This document shows positions 22,106-34,730 of a DNA stretch of 56,780 bases, piece after piece. The DNA lies in NCBI GenBank assembly GCA_023375785.1, contig SZWC01001576.1, positions 72,751-129,530 of the forward strand, written 5' to 3'. The position numbers and the translations under genes are program-made. The DNA is from Penium margaritaceum (taxonomy: Eukaryota > Streptophyta > Zygnematophyceae > Desmidiales > Peniaceae). Within the stretch, counting starts at the first letter, position 1. Each line of letters opens with the position of its first letter. Below the pieces are notes generated by a model, which did no database searches, had not been told where the DNA came from, and saw nothing but the letters and a program-made list of their open reading frames with translations.

Positions 22106-25100
22106 GCTCCACCATTCCATGGCTTGCTCCACCGATTCTCTGGCTTGCTCCACCTTTCTCTAGCCTACTCCACCTTTCTCTTGCCTGCTCCAACATTCTC
22201 TTGCTTGCTCCACCTTTCCCTGGCCTGCTCCACATTTCTCTGGCTTGCTCCACAGTTCTCTGGCTTGCTCCATCGTTCTCTGGCTTGCTCCACCGTTCTC
22301 TGGCTTGCTCCACCTGTCTCTGGCCTGTTCTACCTTTCTCTGGCCTGCTGCACCCTTCTCTGGCCTGCTCCACCTTTCACTGGCTTGCCCCACATTTCTC
22401 TGGCCTGATCCACCGTTGTTTGGCTTGCTCCAACTTTCTTTGGCTTGCTCCACCATTCTTTGGATTGCTCCACCCTTTGCTGGCTTGCTCCACCTTCTCT
22501 GGCTTGCTCCACTGTATTCTGGCGTGCTCCACCTTTCCCTGGCCTGCTCCACCTTTTTCTGGCTTGCTCCACCTTTCTCTGGCTTGCTCCAACTTTCTCT
22601 AGCTTGCTCCACATATCTCTGGATTGCTCCACCTTTCTCTGGCTTGCTCAACTGTTCTCTGGCTTACTCCTCCGTTACCTGGCTTGCTCCACCTTTCTCT
22701 GGCTTGCTCCATCGTTCTCTGGCTTCCTCCAACATTCTCTTGCTTGCTCCACCATCATCTGGCTTGCTCCATCGTTCTCTGGATTGCTCCACATTTCTCT
22801 GGCTTGCTCCACCTTTTTTTGGCTTGCTCCACCTTTCTCTGGCTTGATCCACTATTCACTGGCTTGCTCCACTGCTATCTGGCTTGCTCCACCGTTCTCC
22901 GACTTCCATCACCTTTCTCTGGCTTGCTCCACCTTTCTTGGATTGCTCCACCTTTCTCTAGCTTGCTCCTTCGTTCTTTGACTTGCTCCGCCCTTCTCAG
23001 GCTTTCTCCACCTTTCTCGGGCTTGCCCCACCTTTCTCTGCCTTGCTCCACCTTTCTCTGGCTTGCTCCACCGTTCTCTGGTTTGCTCCATCAATTTTGG
23101 CTTGCTCCACCATTCTCTGGCTTGCTCAACCTTTCTCTGGCTTGCTCTACCTTTCCCTGGCTTGCTCCACCGTTTTTCTGGCTTGCTTCAACTTTCTCTG
23201 GCTTGCTCCACGTTTCCCGGGCTTGCTCCACCTTTCTCTGGCTTGCTCCACCTTTCTCTCGCTTGCTGGACCGTTCTCTGGCATGCTTCACCTTTCTCTG
23301 GCTTTGTCTACCTTTCCCTGCCTTGCTCCACCTTTCTTTGGCTTGTTCCTCCTTTCTCTGGCTTGCTCCACCTTTCTGTGGCTTCCTCCACTTTTCTCTA
23401 TCTTGCTCCACCTTTCCCTGGCTTGCTCCACCTTTCTCTGGCTTGCTCCACATTTCTCTTGCTTGCTCTACCGTTCTCTCAGTTGCTCCACCTTTCTTTG
23501 GCTTGCTCCACCTTTCTCCGGCTTGATCCACCTTTTCCTGGCATGCTCAACCGTTCTCTTGCTTACTCCACCTTTCTTTCACTTAAACCAGCATTCTCTG
23601 GTTTGCTCCACCTTTCTCTGGCGTGCTCAACCTTTCTCTGGCTTGCTCCACCTATCACTGGCTTGCTTCACCTTTCTTTGGCCAACTCCACCTTTCTTTG
23701 GCTTGCTCCACCATTCCCTCGCTTATTCCATCTTTCTATGGCTTGCTCTACCATTCCTTGGCTTGCTCCACCGTTCTCTGGCTTGCTCCACCTTTCTCCG
23801 GCTTGCTCTATCTTTCCCTGTCTTGCTCCACCTTTCTCTGGCTTGCTCCACCTTTCTCGGACTTACTCCACCTTTTGCTGGTTTTCTTCACCTTTTTCCG
23901 GCTTGCTTAACCTTTCTCTGGCTTGCTCCACTTCGTGCTGGCTTGCTCCATCTTTCTCTTGCGTGCTCCACCATTTTCTGGCTTGCTCCATCTTTCTGTG
24001 GCTTGCTCAACCATTCTCTGGCATACTCCACCTTTCTTTGGCTTGCTCCACCTTTCTTTGGCTTGCTCCACCATTTTCTGGCTTGTTCTCCCTTTCTCTA
24101 TCTTGCTGCGCCTTTCCCTGGCTTGCTCAACCTTTCTCAGGCTTGCTCCATATTTCTCTGGTATACTCCACCTTTCTATGGCTTACTCCACCTTTATGTG
24201 AATTGCTCCACCGTTCCCTGGCTTGCTCCACCGTTCTCTGGCTTACTCCACCTTTCCTTAGCTTACTCCACCTTTCTCTGGCTTGCTCCACCTTTCTCTG
24301 GCTTGCTCCACCTTTCTCTGCCTTGCTAAACCTTTCCCTGGCTTGGTCCACATGTATCTGGATTGCCCCACCTTTCTCTGGCTTGCTCCAACTTTCCCTG
24401 GTTTGCCCCACCTTTCTCTGGCTTGCTCCACCTTTCTCTATCTTGCTCCACCTTTATCTGGCTTCCTCCATTGTTCTGTGGTCTGCTCCACCGTTTTCTG
24501 CCTTGCACTATCGTTCTCTGGGTTGCTCCACCTTTCTCTGGCTTGCTCCACCTTTCTTTGGCTTGCTCCACCTTTCTCCGGCTTGCTCCACTTTTCTCTG
24601 GCTTGCTCCAACTTTCTCTGGCTTGCTTCACCTTTCACCGGCTTGCTCCACATTTCTCTGTCATCATCCACCTTTCTCTCGCTTGCTCTACCTTTCTCTG
24701 GCCTGCTGCACCGTCCTCTGGCCTGCTCCACCGTTCTCTGGCTTGCTCCACCTTACTCTCCCTTGCTCCACCTTTCTCTGGCTTGCTCCACCATTCTCTG
24801 GCTTGCACCACCATTCTTGGGCTTGCTCCACCCTTCTCTGGCCTGATCCCCCGTACTTTGGCTTGCTCCATCGTTCTCTGGCTTGATCCACCATTCTCTG
24901 GCTTGCTCAACCTTTCCCTGGCTTGCTCCACCGTTATCTGGCTTGCTCCACAGTTTTCTGGCATGCTTTAACGTTCTCTGGGGTGAACCACCATTCTATG
25001 GCTTGCTCCACCATTCTTTTTCTTATTCCACCTTCCTCGCGAGTGCACCACCATTTTCTGGCCTTCTCCACCTTTCTCTCTGGCCTGCTCCACGTTTCTC

Positions 25101-28100
25101 TGGCTTGCTCCACCTTTCTCTGGCTTGCTCCACCGTTCTCTGGCTTGCTCCACCACGCTCTGGCATGCTTCACCGTTCTCTAGCTTGCTCCACCTCTCTC
25201 TGGCTTGCTCCACCTTAACTCCACCTTTCTCTGGCTTACTCCACCTTTCTGTGGCTTGCTTCACTTTTCTATGGCTTTTTCCATCTTCTACTGGCTTGTC
25301 CCACCTTTCTCTAGCTAGCGCCACCGCTCTTTGGCTTGCTCCACCTTTCTCTCTCTTGCTCCATCCTTCTGTAGCTTGCACCACATTTCTCTGGCTTGCT
25401 CCATGTTTCCCTGGTTTGCTCCATCTTTCTCTGGCGTGCTCCACCTTACTCTAGTTTTCTCCAACCTTCCCTGGCTTGCTCTATCTCTCTCTGGTTTACT
25501 CCACCTTTCTTTGGCTTGTTCCACCGTTTCTCATGCTTTCTCCACCTTTCTCTGGCTTGCTCCACCTTTTAGTGGCTTGCTCCACCTTTCTCTGGCTTGC
25601 TCTACCTTTCTGTGGCTTGCTACACCTATCTCTGGTTTGCTCCACCTTTCTCTGGCTTGCTACATATTTCTCTGACTTGCTCCACCGTTCTCTCACTTGC
25701 TCCACCTTTCCCTGGCTTGCTTCACCTTTCGCTGGCTTGTTCCACCATTCTCTGGTTTACTCCACCGTTCTTTGGCTTTTTCCACCGTTCGCTGGAAGTG
25801 TCCACCGTTCTCTGGCTTGGTCCACCTTTCTCTGGCTTGGTCCACCTGTCTCTCGCTTGCTGAACCAATCTCTGGCTTGCTCCACTTTTCTTTGGCTTGC
25901 TCCTCGTTTCACTGGCCTGCTCCACCGTTCTCTGTCTTGCTCCAACTTTCTCTTGCTTGCTCCACTGTTCTATGGATTGCTACTACGTTCTCTTGCTTGC
26001 TCCATTGTTTTATGACTTGCTCCAATGTTCTCTCGAATGCTCCACTTTTATCTAGCTTGCTCCACTGATTCTCAGGCTTGCTCCATCTTTCTCTGGCCTA
26101 CTTGACCTTTCTCTTGCCTGCTCTACCATTCTCTCACCTGCTCCACCGTTCACCTTTCTCTGGCTTGCTCTACATTTCTCTGGCTTGCTCCATTGTTCTC
26201 TGGCTTGCTCCACCATTCTCTGCCTTGTTCCACTTTTTTCTTGCTTACTCCACCTTTCCCTGGCTTGATCTGCCTTTCTATGGCTTGCTCCACTGTTCTC
26301 TGGCTTGCTCTGCCGTTCTCTGGCTTGCTCCACCGTTTTGTGGCTTGCTCCACCTTTCTCTGGCTTGCTCTACCTTTCCCTGGTTTGCTCCACATTTATC
26401 TGGCTTGCTTTGCCGTTCTCTGACTTGATGCACCTTACTCTTGCTTGCTCCACCTTTCTCTGGCTTGATCCATCTTTATACGCCTTGCTCCACCTTTCTC
26501 TCGCCTAGTCCACCGTTCTCTGGCTTGGTGCACCTTTTTCTTTCTTGCTTCACCAATCTCTGGCTTGCTCCAGCTTTATTTGGCTTGCTCCAACTTTCCC
26601 TGGATTGCTCCAATGTTCCCTGGTCTCCTCCATCTTTCTCTTGCTTGCTACACCTTTCCCTGGCTTGCTCCTCCTTTCCTTGGCTTGCTCCACCTTTCTC
26701 TGGCTTGCTCCACTCTTCTCTGGCTTGCTCTATCTTTTTTGGCTTGCTCCACCATTCTCTGGCTGGCTCCACGCTTCCCTGGTTCGCTCCACCGTTCTCT
26801 GGCGTGCTCCACATTTCTCTGGCTTGCTCCACCTTTCCCTTGCTTGCTCCACCTTTTTCTGGCTTGCTCCACCTTTCCCTGGCATGCTCCATCTTTCTCT
26901 GGCTTGCTCCACGTTTCCCTGACTTGCTCCATCCCTCTTTGGCATTCTCCACCTTTCTCTCGATTGTTCCACCGTTCTCTGACTTGCTCCACCATTTCTT
27001 GGCTTGCTCCACCTTTCTCTGGCTTGCTCCACATTCCTTTCGCCTACTCCACCTTTCTCTGGCTTGCTTCACCTTTCTCTGGATTGCTCCACCTTTCCCT
27101 GGCTTGCTCCACCTTTCTCTGGCTTGCTCCATCTTTCTCTAGCCTGCTCCACCTTTCCCTGGCTTGCTCCATCTTTCTTTGGCTTGCTTCACCTTTCCCT
27201 GGCTTGTTCCACCTTTCTCTTTCTTGCTCCACCATTCTGTGGCTTGCTCCATCTTTCTCTGTTTTGCTCCACCTTCCTCTGGCTTGCTCCACTGTTCTCT
27301 GGCTTGCTCCACCTTTCTCTGGCTTGCTCTACATTTGTCTGGCTTGCTTCATTGATCTCTGGCTTTCTCCACGGTTGTCTGGCTTGCTCCACCCTTCTCT
27401 GGGTTGCTCCACCTTTCTCCTGGCTTCTGCACCTTCCTCTGGCCTGCTCCACCTTTCTGTGGCCTGCTCAACCGTTCTCTGGCTTTCTCCACTGTTCTGT
27501 GGCATGCTCCACCGTTCTCATGCTTGCTCCACCGTTCTTTGGCTTGCTCCATCTTCCTCTGGTCTACTCCACCTTTCTCTCATGTGCTGCACCGCTCTTT
27601 GGCTTGCTCCACCTTTCTATGGACTGCTCCACCTTTCTCTGGCCTGCTCCAACTTTCTCTGGTTTTCTTCACCTTTCTCTGACTTGCTACACCTTTCTCT
27701 GGCTTATTCCACCGTTCTCTGGCTTGCTCGACTATTCTCTGGCGTGCTCCACCTTTCTCTGGCTTGCTCCACCGTTCTCTGGCTTGCTCCACTGTGTTTT
27801 GGTTTGATCCACCGTTCTCTGGCTTGCTCCACCTTTCTCTGGCTTGCTCCATCATTCTCTGGATTGCTACACCATTCTCTGGCTTGCCCCTTTGTTTTCT
27901 GGCTTGCTTGACCGTTCTCTGGATTGCTCCACTGTTCTCTGGCTTGCTTCACTGATTCTCTGGCTTGCTCCATCTTTTTCTGGCCTACTCCACCTTCATC
28001 TCCCCTGCTCCACCATTCTCTGACCTGCTCCACAATTCTCTGGCTTGCTCTACCCTTTTCTGGCTTGCTCCACGGTTCCCTGGCTTGCTCCACTGTTATC

Positions 28101-31100
28101 TGGCTTGCTCCACCGTTCTGTGGCTCGGTGCACCTTTCTCTAGCTTGCCCCACCTCAATCTGGCTTGCTCCACCGTTCTCTGGCTTGCTCCACCTTCCTC
28201 TGGCTTGCTTTACTGTTCTCTGGCCTGCTTCTCCTTTCACTGGATTGCTCCACCTTTCTTTGACTTGCTCCACTTTTCTCTGGCTTGCTCCATTTTTCTC
28301 TGGCTTGCTCGACCCTTTGCTGGCTTGCTCCACCTTTCTTTAACCTTCTCCACTTTTTTCTGGCCTGCTCCACCTTTCTCTGGCCTGCACCACCTTTTTC
28401 GGCTTGCCCCATCCTTCTCTGGATTCCTCCACCTTTCTCTGGCTTGCTCCACCTTTCTCTGGATTACTCCAAACTTCTCTGGCTTGCTCAACCGTTCTCT
28501 CACTTGCTTCATTGTTCTCTGGCTTGCTCCACCTTTCTATGGCTTGCTCCAGTGTTCTCTGGCTTGCTTCACCATTCTCTGATTTGCTCCACCGTCATCT
28601 GGCTTGCTCCACCGTTCTCTGTCCTGCTCTTCCTTTCTCTGGGTTTCCCCACGTTTCCCTGGCTTGCTCCACCTTTCTCTGGCTTGCTCCACTAGTCTCT
28701 GGCTTGCTCCGCCGTTCTTTGGATTGCTCCATTGTTCTCTAGCTTGCTCCACCTTTCTCCGGCTTGCTCCACCTTTCCCTGGTTTACTCTACTTTTCTCT
28801 GGCTTGCTCCGCCCTTCTCTGAGTTGCTCCACCTTTCTCTGGCTTTCTCCACCTTTATCTGGCTTGCTCCACCTTTCTTTGCCTTGCTCCTCCTTTCTGT
28901 GGCCTGCTCCACCGATATCTGGCTTGTTTCACCGTTCTCTGGCTTGTTCCACCGTTCTCTGGCTTGCTCCACCTATCTATGGCTTGCTCCCACTTTCTCT
29001 GGATTGTTCCACTTTTCTCTGGCCTGCTCCACCTTTCTCTGGCCTGCTCCACCTTTCTCTGGCCTGCTCCACTGTTCTCTGGATTTCTCCAGCGTTCTGT
29101 GGCTTGCTCCACTGTTCTCATGCTTACGCCGCCGCTCTCTGGCTTGCTCCACCTTTCTCTGGCCTGATCTACCTTTGTTTTGGCCTGCTTCACCTTTCTC
29201 TGGTTTGCTCCACCTTTCTCTGACTTGCTCCACCTTTCTGTGGCTTGTTCCACCGTTCTCTGGCTTACTCCACCGTTCTCTGGCTTCCTCCACTGTTCTC
29301 ACGTTTGATCCACCGTTCTCTGGTTTGCTCCACCTTTCTCTGGCTTGCTCCACCTTTCTCAGGCTTGCTCCACCTTTCTCTGGCTTGCTCCACCATTCTA
29401 TGGATGGCTGCACTGTTCTCTGGCTTGCTCCTTTGTTTTCTGGCTTGCTCTACAGTTCTCTGGATTGCTCCACTGTTCTCAGGCTTGCTCCACTGAGTCT
29501 CTCGCTTGAACCACCTTTCTCTGGCCTACTCCATTTTTCTTTCGCGTGCTCCACTCTTATCTTGCCTGCTGCACAATTCTCTGGCTTGCTCCATCTTTCT
29601 TTGGCTAGCTCCACCTTTCTCTGGCTTGCTTCACTGTTCTCTGGATTGCTCCACCGTTCTCTCGCTTGCTCCACTGTTCTCTCATTTGATCCACCATTCT
29701 CTTGTTTGCTCCACCTTTCTCTGGCCTGCTCCACCTTTCTCGGGCTTGTTCCACCTCTCTCTGGCTTGCTCCACCGTTCTATGGATGGCTACATTGTTCT
29801 CTGGCTTGCTCCTTTGTTTTCTGGCTTGCTCTACAGTTCTCTCGATTGCTCCACTTTTCTCTGGCTTGTTCCACTGGGTCTCTCAATTTCACCACCTTTG
29901 TCTGGCCTACTCCATATTTCTTTCGCCCGCTCCACTGTTCTCTCGCCTGCTCCACAATTCTCTGGCTTGCTACACCTTTCTCTGGCTAGCCTCACTTTTC
30001 TCTGACTTGCTTTACTGTTCTCTGGTTTACTCCACCGTTCTCTCGCTTGCTCAACAATTCTTTGGCTTGCTCCACCTTTCTCTAGCCTGTTTGACCTTTC
30101 TCTAGCTTGGTCTACTCAATCTGGCTTGCTCCGCCGTTCTTTGGCTTGCTCCACCTTTCTCTGGCTTGCTCCACCTTTCTTTCCCTTGCTCCACCTTTCT
30201 CTGGCTTGCTCCACCATTCTCTGGCTTGCTCCACCTTTGTTTGGCTTGCTCCACCATTTTCTAGCTTGCTCCTCCTTTCTCTGGAATGCTCCATCTTTGT
30301 CTGGCTTGCTCCACCTTTCCCTGGCTTTCTCAACCTTTCTCTGGCTTGATCAACCTTTCCCTTCCTTGCTCCACCTTTCTCTAGCTTGCTCCACTGTCCT
30401 CTGGCTTGCTCCACCTTTCTCTGGCTTGCTCCACCTTTCTCTGGCTTGCCCCACCTTTCCCTGGCTTTCTCCACCGATCTCTTGTACTTCACCTTTCTCT
30501 GGCTTGCTCCACATTTCCCTGGCTTGCTCCACCTTTCTCTGGCTTGCTACACCTTTCCCTTACTTGCTTCATCTTTCTCTGGCTTGCTCCACCCTTCTCC
30601 GTCTTGCTCCAATTTTTGCTGGATTCATCCACCGTTCTCTAGTTTGCTCCACCTTTCCCAGGCATGCTCCACCTTTCTGTGGCTTGCTCCACCTTTATCT
30701 GGCATGCTCCACCATTCTCTGGATTGCTAGACTAATATCTGGCTTAGTCCACCATTTTCTGGCTTGCTGCACCGTTCTCTGGATTGCTCCACTGTTCTCT
30801 GGCTTGCTTGACTAATTCTCTGGTTTTCATCACCTTTCTATGGCCTTCTCCACCTTCCTCTCACCTGCTCCACCATTCTCTGACTTGGTCCACCTTTCTC
30901 TGGCTTGCTCCACCTTTCTCTGACTTGCTCCACCGTTCTCTGGCTTGCTCCATAGTTCTCCGGCTTTCTCCACCGTTCTCTGTCTTGCTCCACCTTTCTC
31001 TGGCCTGTTCCACCTTTCTCTAACTTGTTCTACCTCTCTATGGCTTACTCCACCGTTCTCTGGCTTGCTCCAACTTTCTCTGGCTTGCTCCACTGTTCGC

Positions 31101-34035
31101 TTGCTTGCTCCACCATTCTCTGGCTTGCTCCACCTCTCTCTGGCTTTCTCCACCGTTCTCTGACCTGCTCTACCCTTGTTTGTCCTGCTCCACCTTTCAC
31201 TGGATTGATCCACCCTTCTCTGACTTTCTCCACCTTTCTCAGGGTTTCTCCATCTTTCTCTGGCTTGTTCCACCTCTCCCTGGCTTGCTCCACCTTTATG
31301 TGGCTTACTCAACCTTTCCCTTGCTTGCTCCACCTTCATCTGGCTTGCTCCACCTTTCCTTGGTTTGCTCCCCCATTCTCTGGATTCCTCCACCTTCCTC
31401 TGACTTGCTCCACCTTTCTCTTGCTTGCTCCAACGTTCTTTGGCTTGCTCCACCTTTCTCTGGCTTGCTCAAACTTTCTCTAGCTTGCTCCACCTTTTTG
31501 TGGCTTGCTCCACCGCCTTGCCTTGGTCTACCGTTCTCTGGCCTGCTCTACCTTCCTCTTGCTTGCGTTACCTTTTTCTGGCTTGCTTTACCTTTCGCTG
31601 GCTTGCTCTACCTTTCACTGGCTTGCTTTACTGTTCTTTGGCTTGCTCCAACGTTTCATGCTTGCTCCACCGTACACTGGATTGCTCCAGCATTCTCTCG
31701 CTTGCTTCACCTTTCAGTGGCTTGCTCTACCATTCTGTGGCTTGCTCCACCGTTCTCTGGCTTGCTCAACATTTCTCTTGCCATCCACACCTTTCTCTGG
31801 CCATTTCTACCGTTCTCTGGCTTTCTCCACCTTTCCCTTGCTTGCTCCACCTTTCTCTGGCTTGCTCCACCTTTCTCTGGCTTGGTCCACATTTCTCTGG
31901 CTTGCTCCACCTTGCTCTGGCTTGCTCCACCTTTCTCTGGCTTGCTCTACCTTTCTCGGGCTTGCTCCACCGTTCTCTGGCTTGCTCCACCATTCTCTGG
32001 CTTACTCTTGTTTCTCTGGCTTGATTCACCATTCTCTGGCTTGCTCCACCTTTCTCTGGCTTGCTCGACCCTTCTCTGGCTTGCACCACCTTTCTTTGGC
32101 TTTTTCACCTTTCTCTGGATTGCTCCACCTTTGTCTGGCTTGCTCCACCTATCTCTTGCTTGCTCCACTGTTCTCTGGCTTGCTCCACCATTCTCTGTCT
32201 TGCTCCATCTTTCCCTGGTTTGCTCCACCTTTCTCTGGTTTGCTCCACCTTTCCCTGGCTTGCTCTACCTTTCTCTGGCTTGCTCCACCTTTCTCTGGCT
32301 TGCTCCACCTTTGCCCTGCTTGCTCCACTGTTCTATGGCTTGCTCCACCTTTCTCTGGCCTACTCCACTTTTCGCTGGCTTGCTTCACCTTTCCCTGGCT
32401 TGCTCCAACTTACTCCGGATTGCTCTACCTTTCTCTAGATTTCTCCACCTTTCTCTGGCTCGCTCCACCTTTCTCTTGCTTGCTCCACCTTTCCCTGGCT
32501 TGCTCCACCTTTTTTTGGCTTGCTCCACCTTTCTCTGGCTTGCTCCAGTTTTCTCTGGCTTGCTCCACTGTTCTCAGGCTTGCTCCACCCTTCTGTGGCT
32601 TGATCCACCATTATCTGGCTTGCTCCAAAGTTCTCTGGCTTGCTCCACCTTTCTCTGGCTTGCTCCACCTTTCTCTCGCCTGCTCCACCTTTCTTTGGCT
32701 TTCTCCACCTTTCCCGGGATCGCTCCACCTTTCTCAGGCTTGGTCCACCTTTCTTTTCCTTACTCCACCTTTCTCTGGCTCGCTCTACCATTCTCTGGCT
32801 TGCTCCATCTTTGTTTGGCTTGCTGCACCATTCTCTGGGTTGCTCCACCTTTCTCTGGCTTGCTGCACCTTTTCCTGGCTTGCTCTACCGTTATTTGGCG
32901 TGCTCCATCTTTCTCTGGCTTGCTCCACCTTTCCCTGGCCTGGTTAACCTTTCTCTGGCTTGATCCACCTTTCCCTGGCTTGCTCCACCTTTCTCTGGCT
33001 TGCCCCACCATTCTCTGCCTTGCTCCGTCTTTTTCTGGTTTTGCTCCACCATTCTCTGGCTTGCTCAACCTTTCTCTGGCTTGCTCCACCTTCCCTTGCT
33101 TTCTCCACTGATCTCTGGCTTACTCCACCTTTCTCTGGCTTGCTCCACCTTTCCCTGGCTTGCTCAACCTTTCTTTGTCTTGCTCCACCTTTCCCTGGCT
33201 TGCTCCATCTTTGTCCGGCTTGCTCCACCTTTCCCTGGACTGCTCCTCCCTTCTCTAGCTTACTCCACCTTCCTCTGGATTGCTCCACCATTCTCTGGCT
33301 TGATCCACCTTTCTCTGGCTTGCTCCACCTTTCCCTGGATTGCTCCACCTTTCTATGGCTTGCTGCACCTTTCTCTGGCTTGCTCCACCTTTCTCTGGCT
33401 TGCTTCACATTTCTCTGGATTGCTCCACCTTTTCCTGGCTTGCTGCACCTTTCTCTGGCTTGCTCCATCTTTCTCTGGCTTGCTGCGCCGTTCTATGGCC
33501 TGCTCCACCGTTCTCTAGCATGCTCCACTGTTTTCTGTCTTGCTCCAACTTTCTCTCGCTTGCTCCACCTTTCTCTGGCTTTCTCCACCTTTCTCTGGCT
33601 TTCTCCATTGTTTTCTAGCTTACTCCACCTTTCTCTAGCTTGCTTCACCGGTCTCTGTTTTGCTCCACTGTTGTGTGGCTTGCTCCACCAATCTCTGGCT
33701 TGCTCCACCATTCTCTCGCTTTCTCCACCGCTCTCCGGCTTGCATCCGATTTCTCTGGCTTGCTTTACCTTTCTCTGGCCTGCTCTTCCTTTCTCTGTCC
33801 TTTTCCACCTTTCTCTGGCCTGCTCAACCTTTCTGTGGCCTGCTTTACCGTTCTCTGGATTGCTGCATCGTTCTCTGGCTTGATCTACTTTCCTTTGGAC
33901 TACTAATCTTTCTCTCACCTGCTCCTTTGCTCTCTCACTTGCTCCACCTTTTTCTGGCCTGCGTGACCTTTCTCTGGCCTGCTCCGCCTTCCTCTTGTTT
34001 GCGCCACCATTCTCTGACCTGCTCCACCTTTCTCT
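22106..34035 (+). repeat. 20-bp minisatellite array, block 4
   Basis: About 600 units of the same 20-bp repeat in the same orientation, the longest uninterrupted block. Higher-order structure is visible. A segment with GGATGGCTGCACTG at 29401 recurs at 29782 (381 bp). The segment around CTCAGGGTTTCTCC at 31238 recurs at 35453 in block 5. Landmarks of block 1 recur about 23.0 kb downstream (for example 938 and 23931). The longest frame-open run in the window (668 codons, 31105-33111) lies here and is a repeat by-product. Confidence 0.97.
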
Positions 34036-34730
34036 TGTTGGCCTGAGGGTGAATGTGCACCCTGGAGGGTCCCTAGCAGTGGCTGGTTCACACCACCAAT
34101 TGTTTCTGGAGAGACTGAAACTGTGGAGGCATCTGGTACCAAGGATGGCAGAAAACTGGTCAGAGAGTGAGGCAATAGCTTTGGCCTGAATTGACTGGGA
34201 ATGAACTTCTGATCAAGGCTAACAAGTAGTAGCAATTTATAGCCAATGATCTTTGCTTTCCAGAACACCAAAGCATGCCAGATTTGAAGCTTCCTAGTAG
34301 ATTCTATGGCTTCTAGAGTGTCCATTGGTAGGCAATCCTTTTTCCCACCTAGGAAGGCATCCCTTCCTTCCTCTAGAAGGTTTTGCCCTTTCCTAGATTC
34401 CTCAGCTTGCTTCTAGTAGGAGGGAAGGTGTCCAGAAGACACTTCTAGATGCCTTGTAGGACAAGTCACCCCCTTTAAGAGGTGTGCCACCTTCCTGGAC
34501 CCTCTCCTGGCCATCTAGAAGCTTAAAGAGGAACTCTAGGGGTTGAGCTAGTTTCCTGGCATCTGTTTTCCACCTCCCTTGAGGCAAGGAAGAATTTCAT
34601 CTTGTGGAACTTGAACACGGGCCCCTGCCTCTAGAGGTGGACACCATTAACCACTCAGCCACGAAGGCTTGTCTTTTTGGTGTTCCTTTTTGGAGTCACT
34701 CGAGCCATGGTGAGGAGCATCTTTCCAACA
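34036..34730 (-). mobile_element. Solo LTR D (same family as element E)
   Basis: A 695-bp sequence with plus-strand ends TGTTGGCCTGAGGG and CATCTTTCCAACA. It is flanked by a perfect 5-bp duplication TCTCT (34031-34035 and 34731-34735) inside the 20-bp array. It is closely similar along its full length to the two LTRs of element E. It has no internal region, so it is the product of LTR-LTR recombination. By comparison with E its sense is the minus strand. It includes the tRNA-like A/B boxes described for that family. Confidence 0.95.
34606..34661 (-). promoter_or_regulatory. tRNA-like Pol III boxes in solo LTR D
   Basis: On the minus strand an A-box TGGCTGAGTGG (34651-34661) precedes a B-box-like GTGTTCAAGTTCC (about 34606). 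The spacing is that of a tRNA. This copy's A box fits the consensus exactly and its B box has drifted. See the matching sites in the LTRs of element E. Confidence 0.6.

Noticed and set aside
31105..33111. 668-codon plus-strand ORF, and similar ORFs throughout the 20-bp array, as leucine-rich membrane proteins
   Set aside because: The same 20-residue repeat is read in all plus frames because the unit is stop-free and 20 is not a multiple of three. There is no frame preference, no non-repeat domain and no gene signals.
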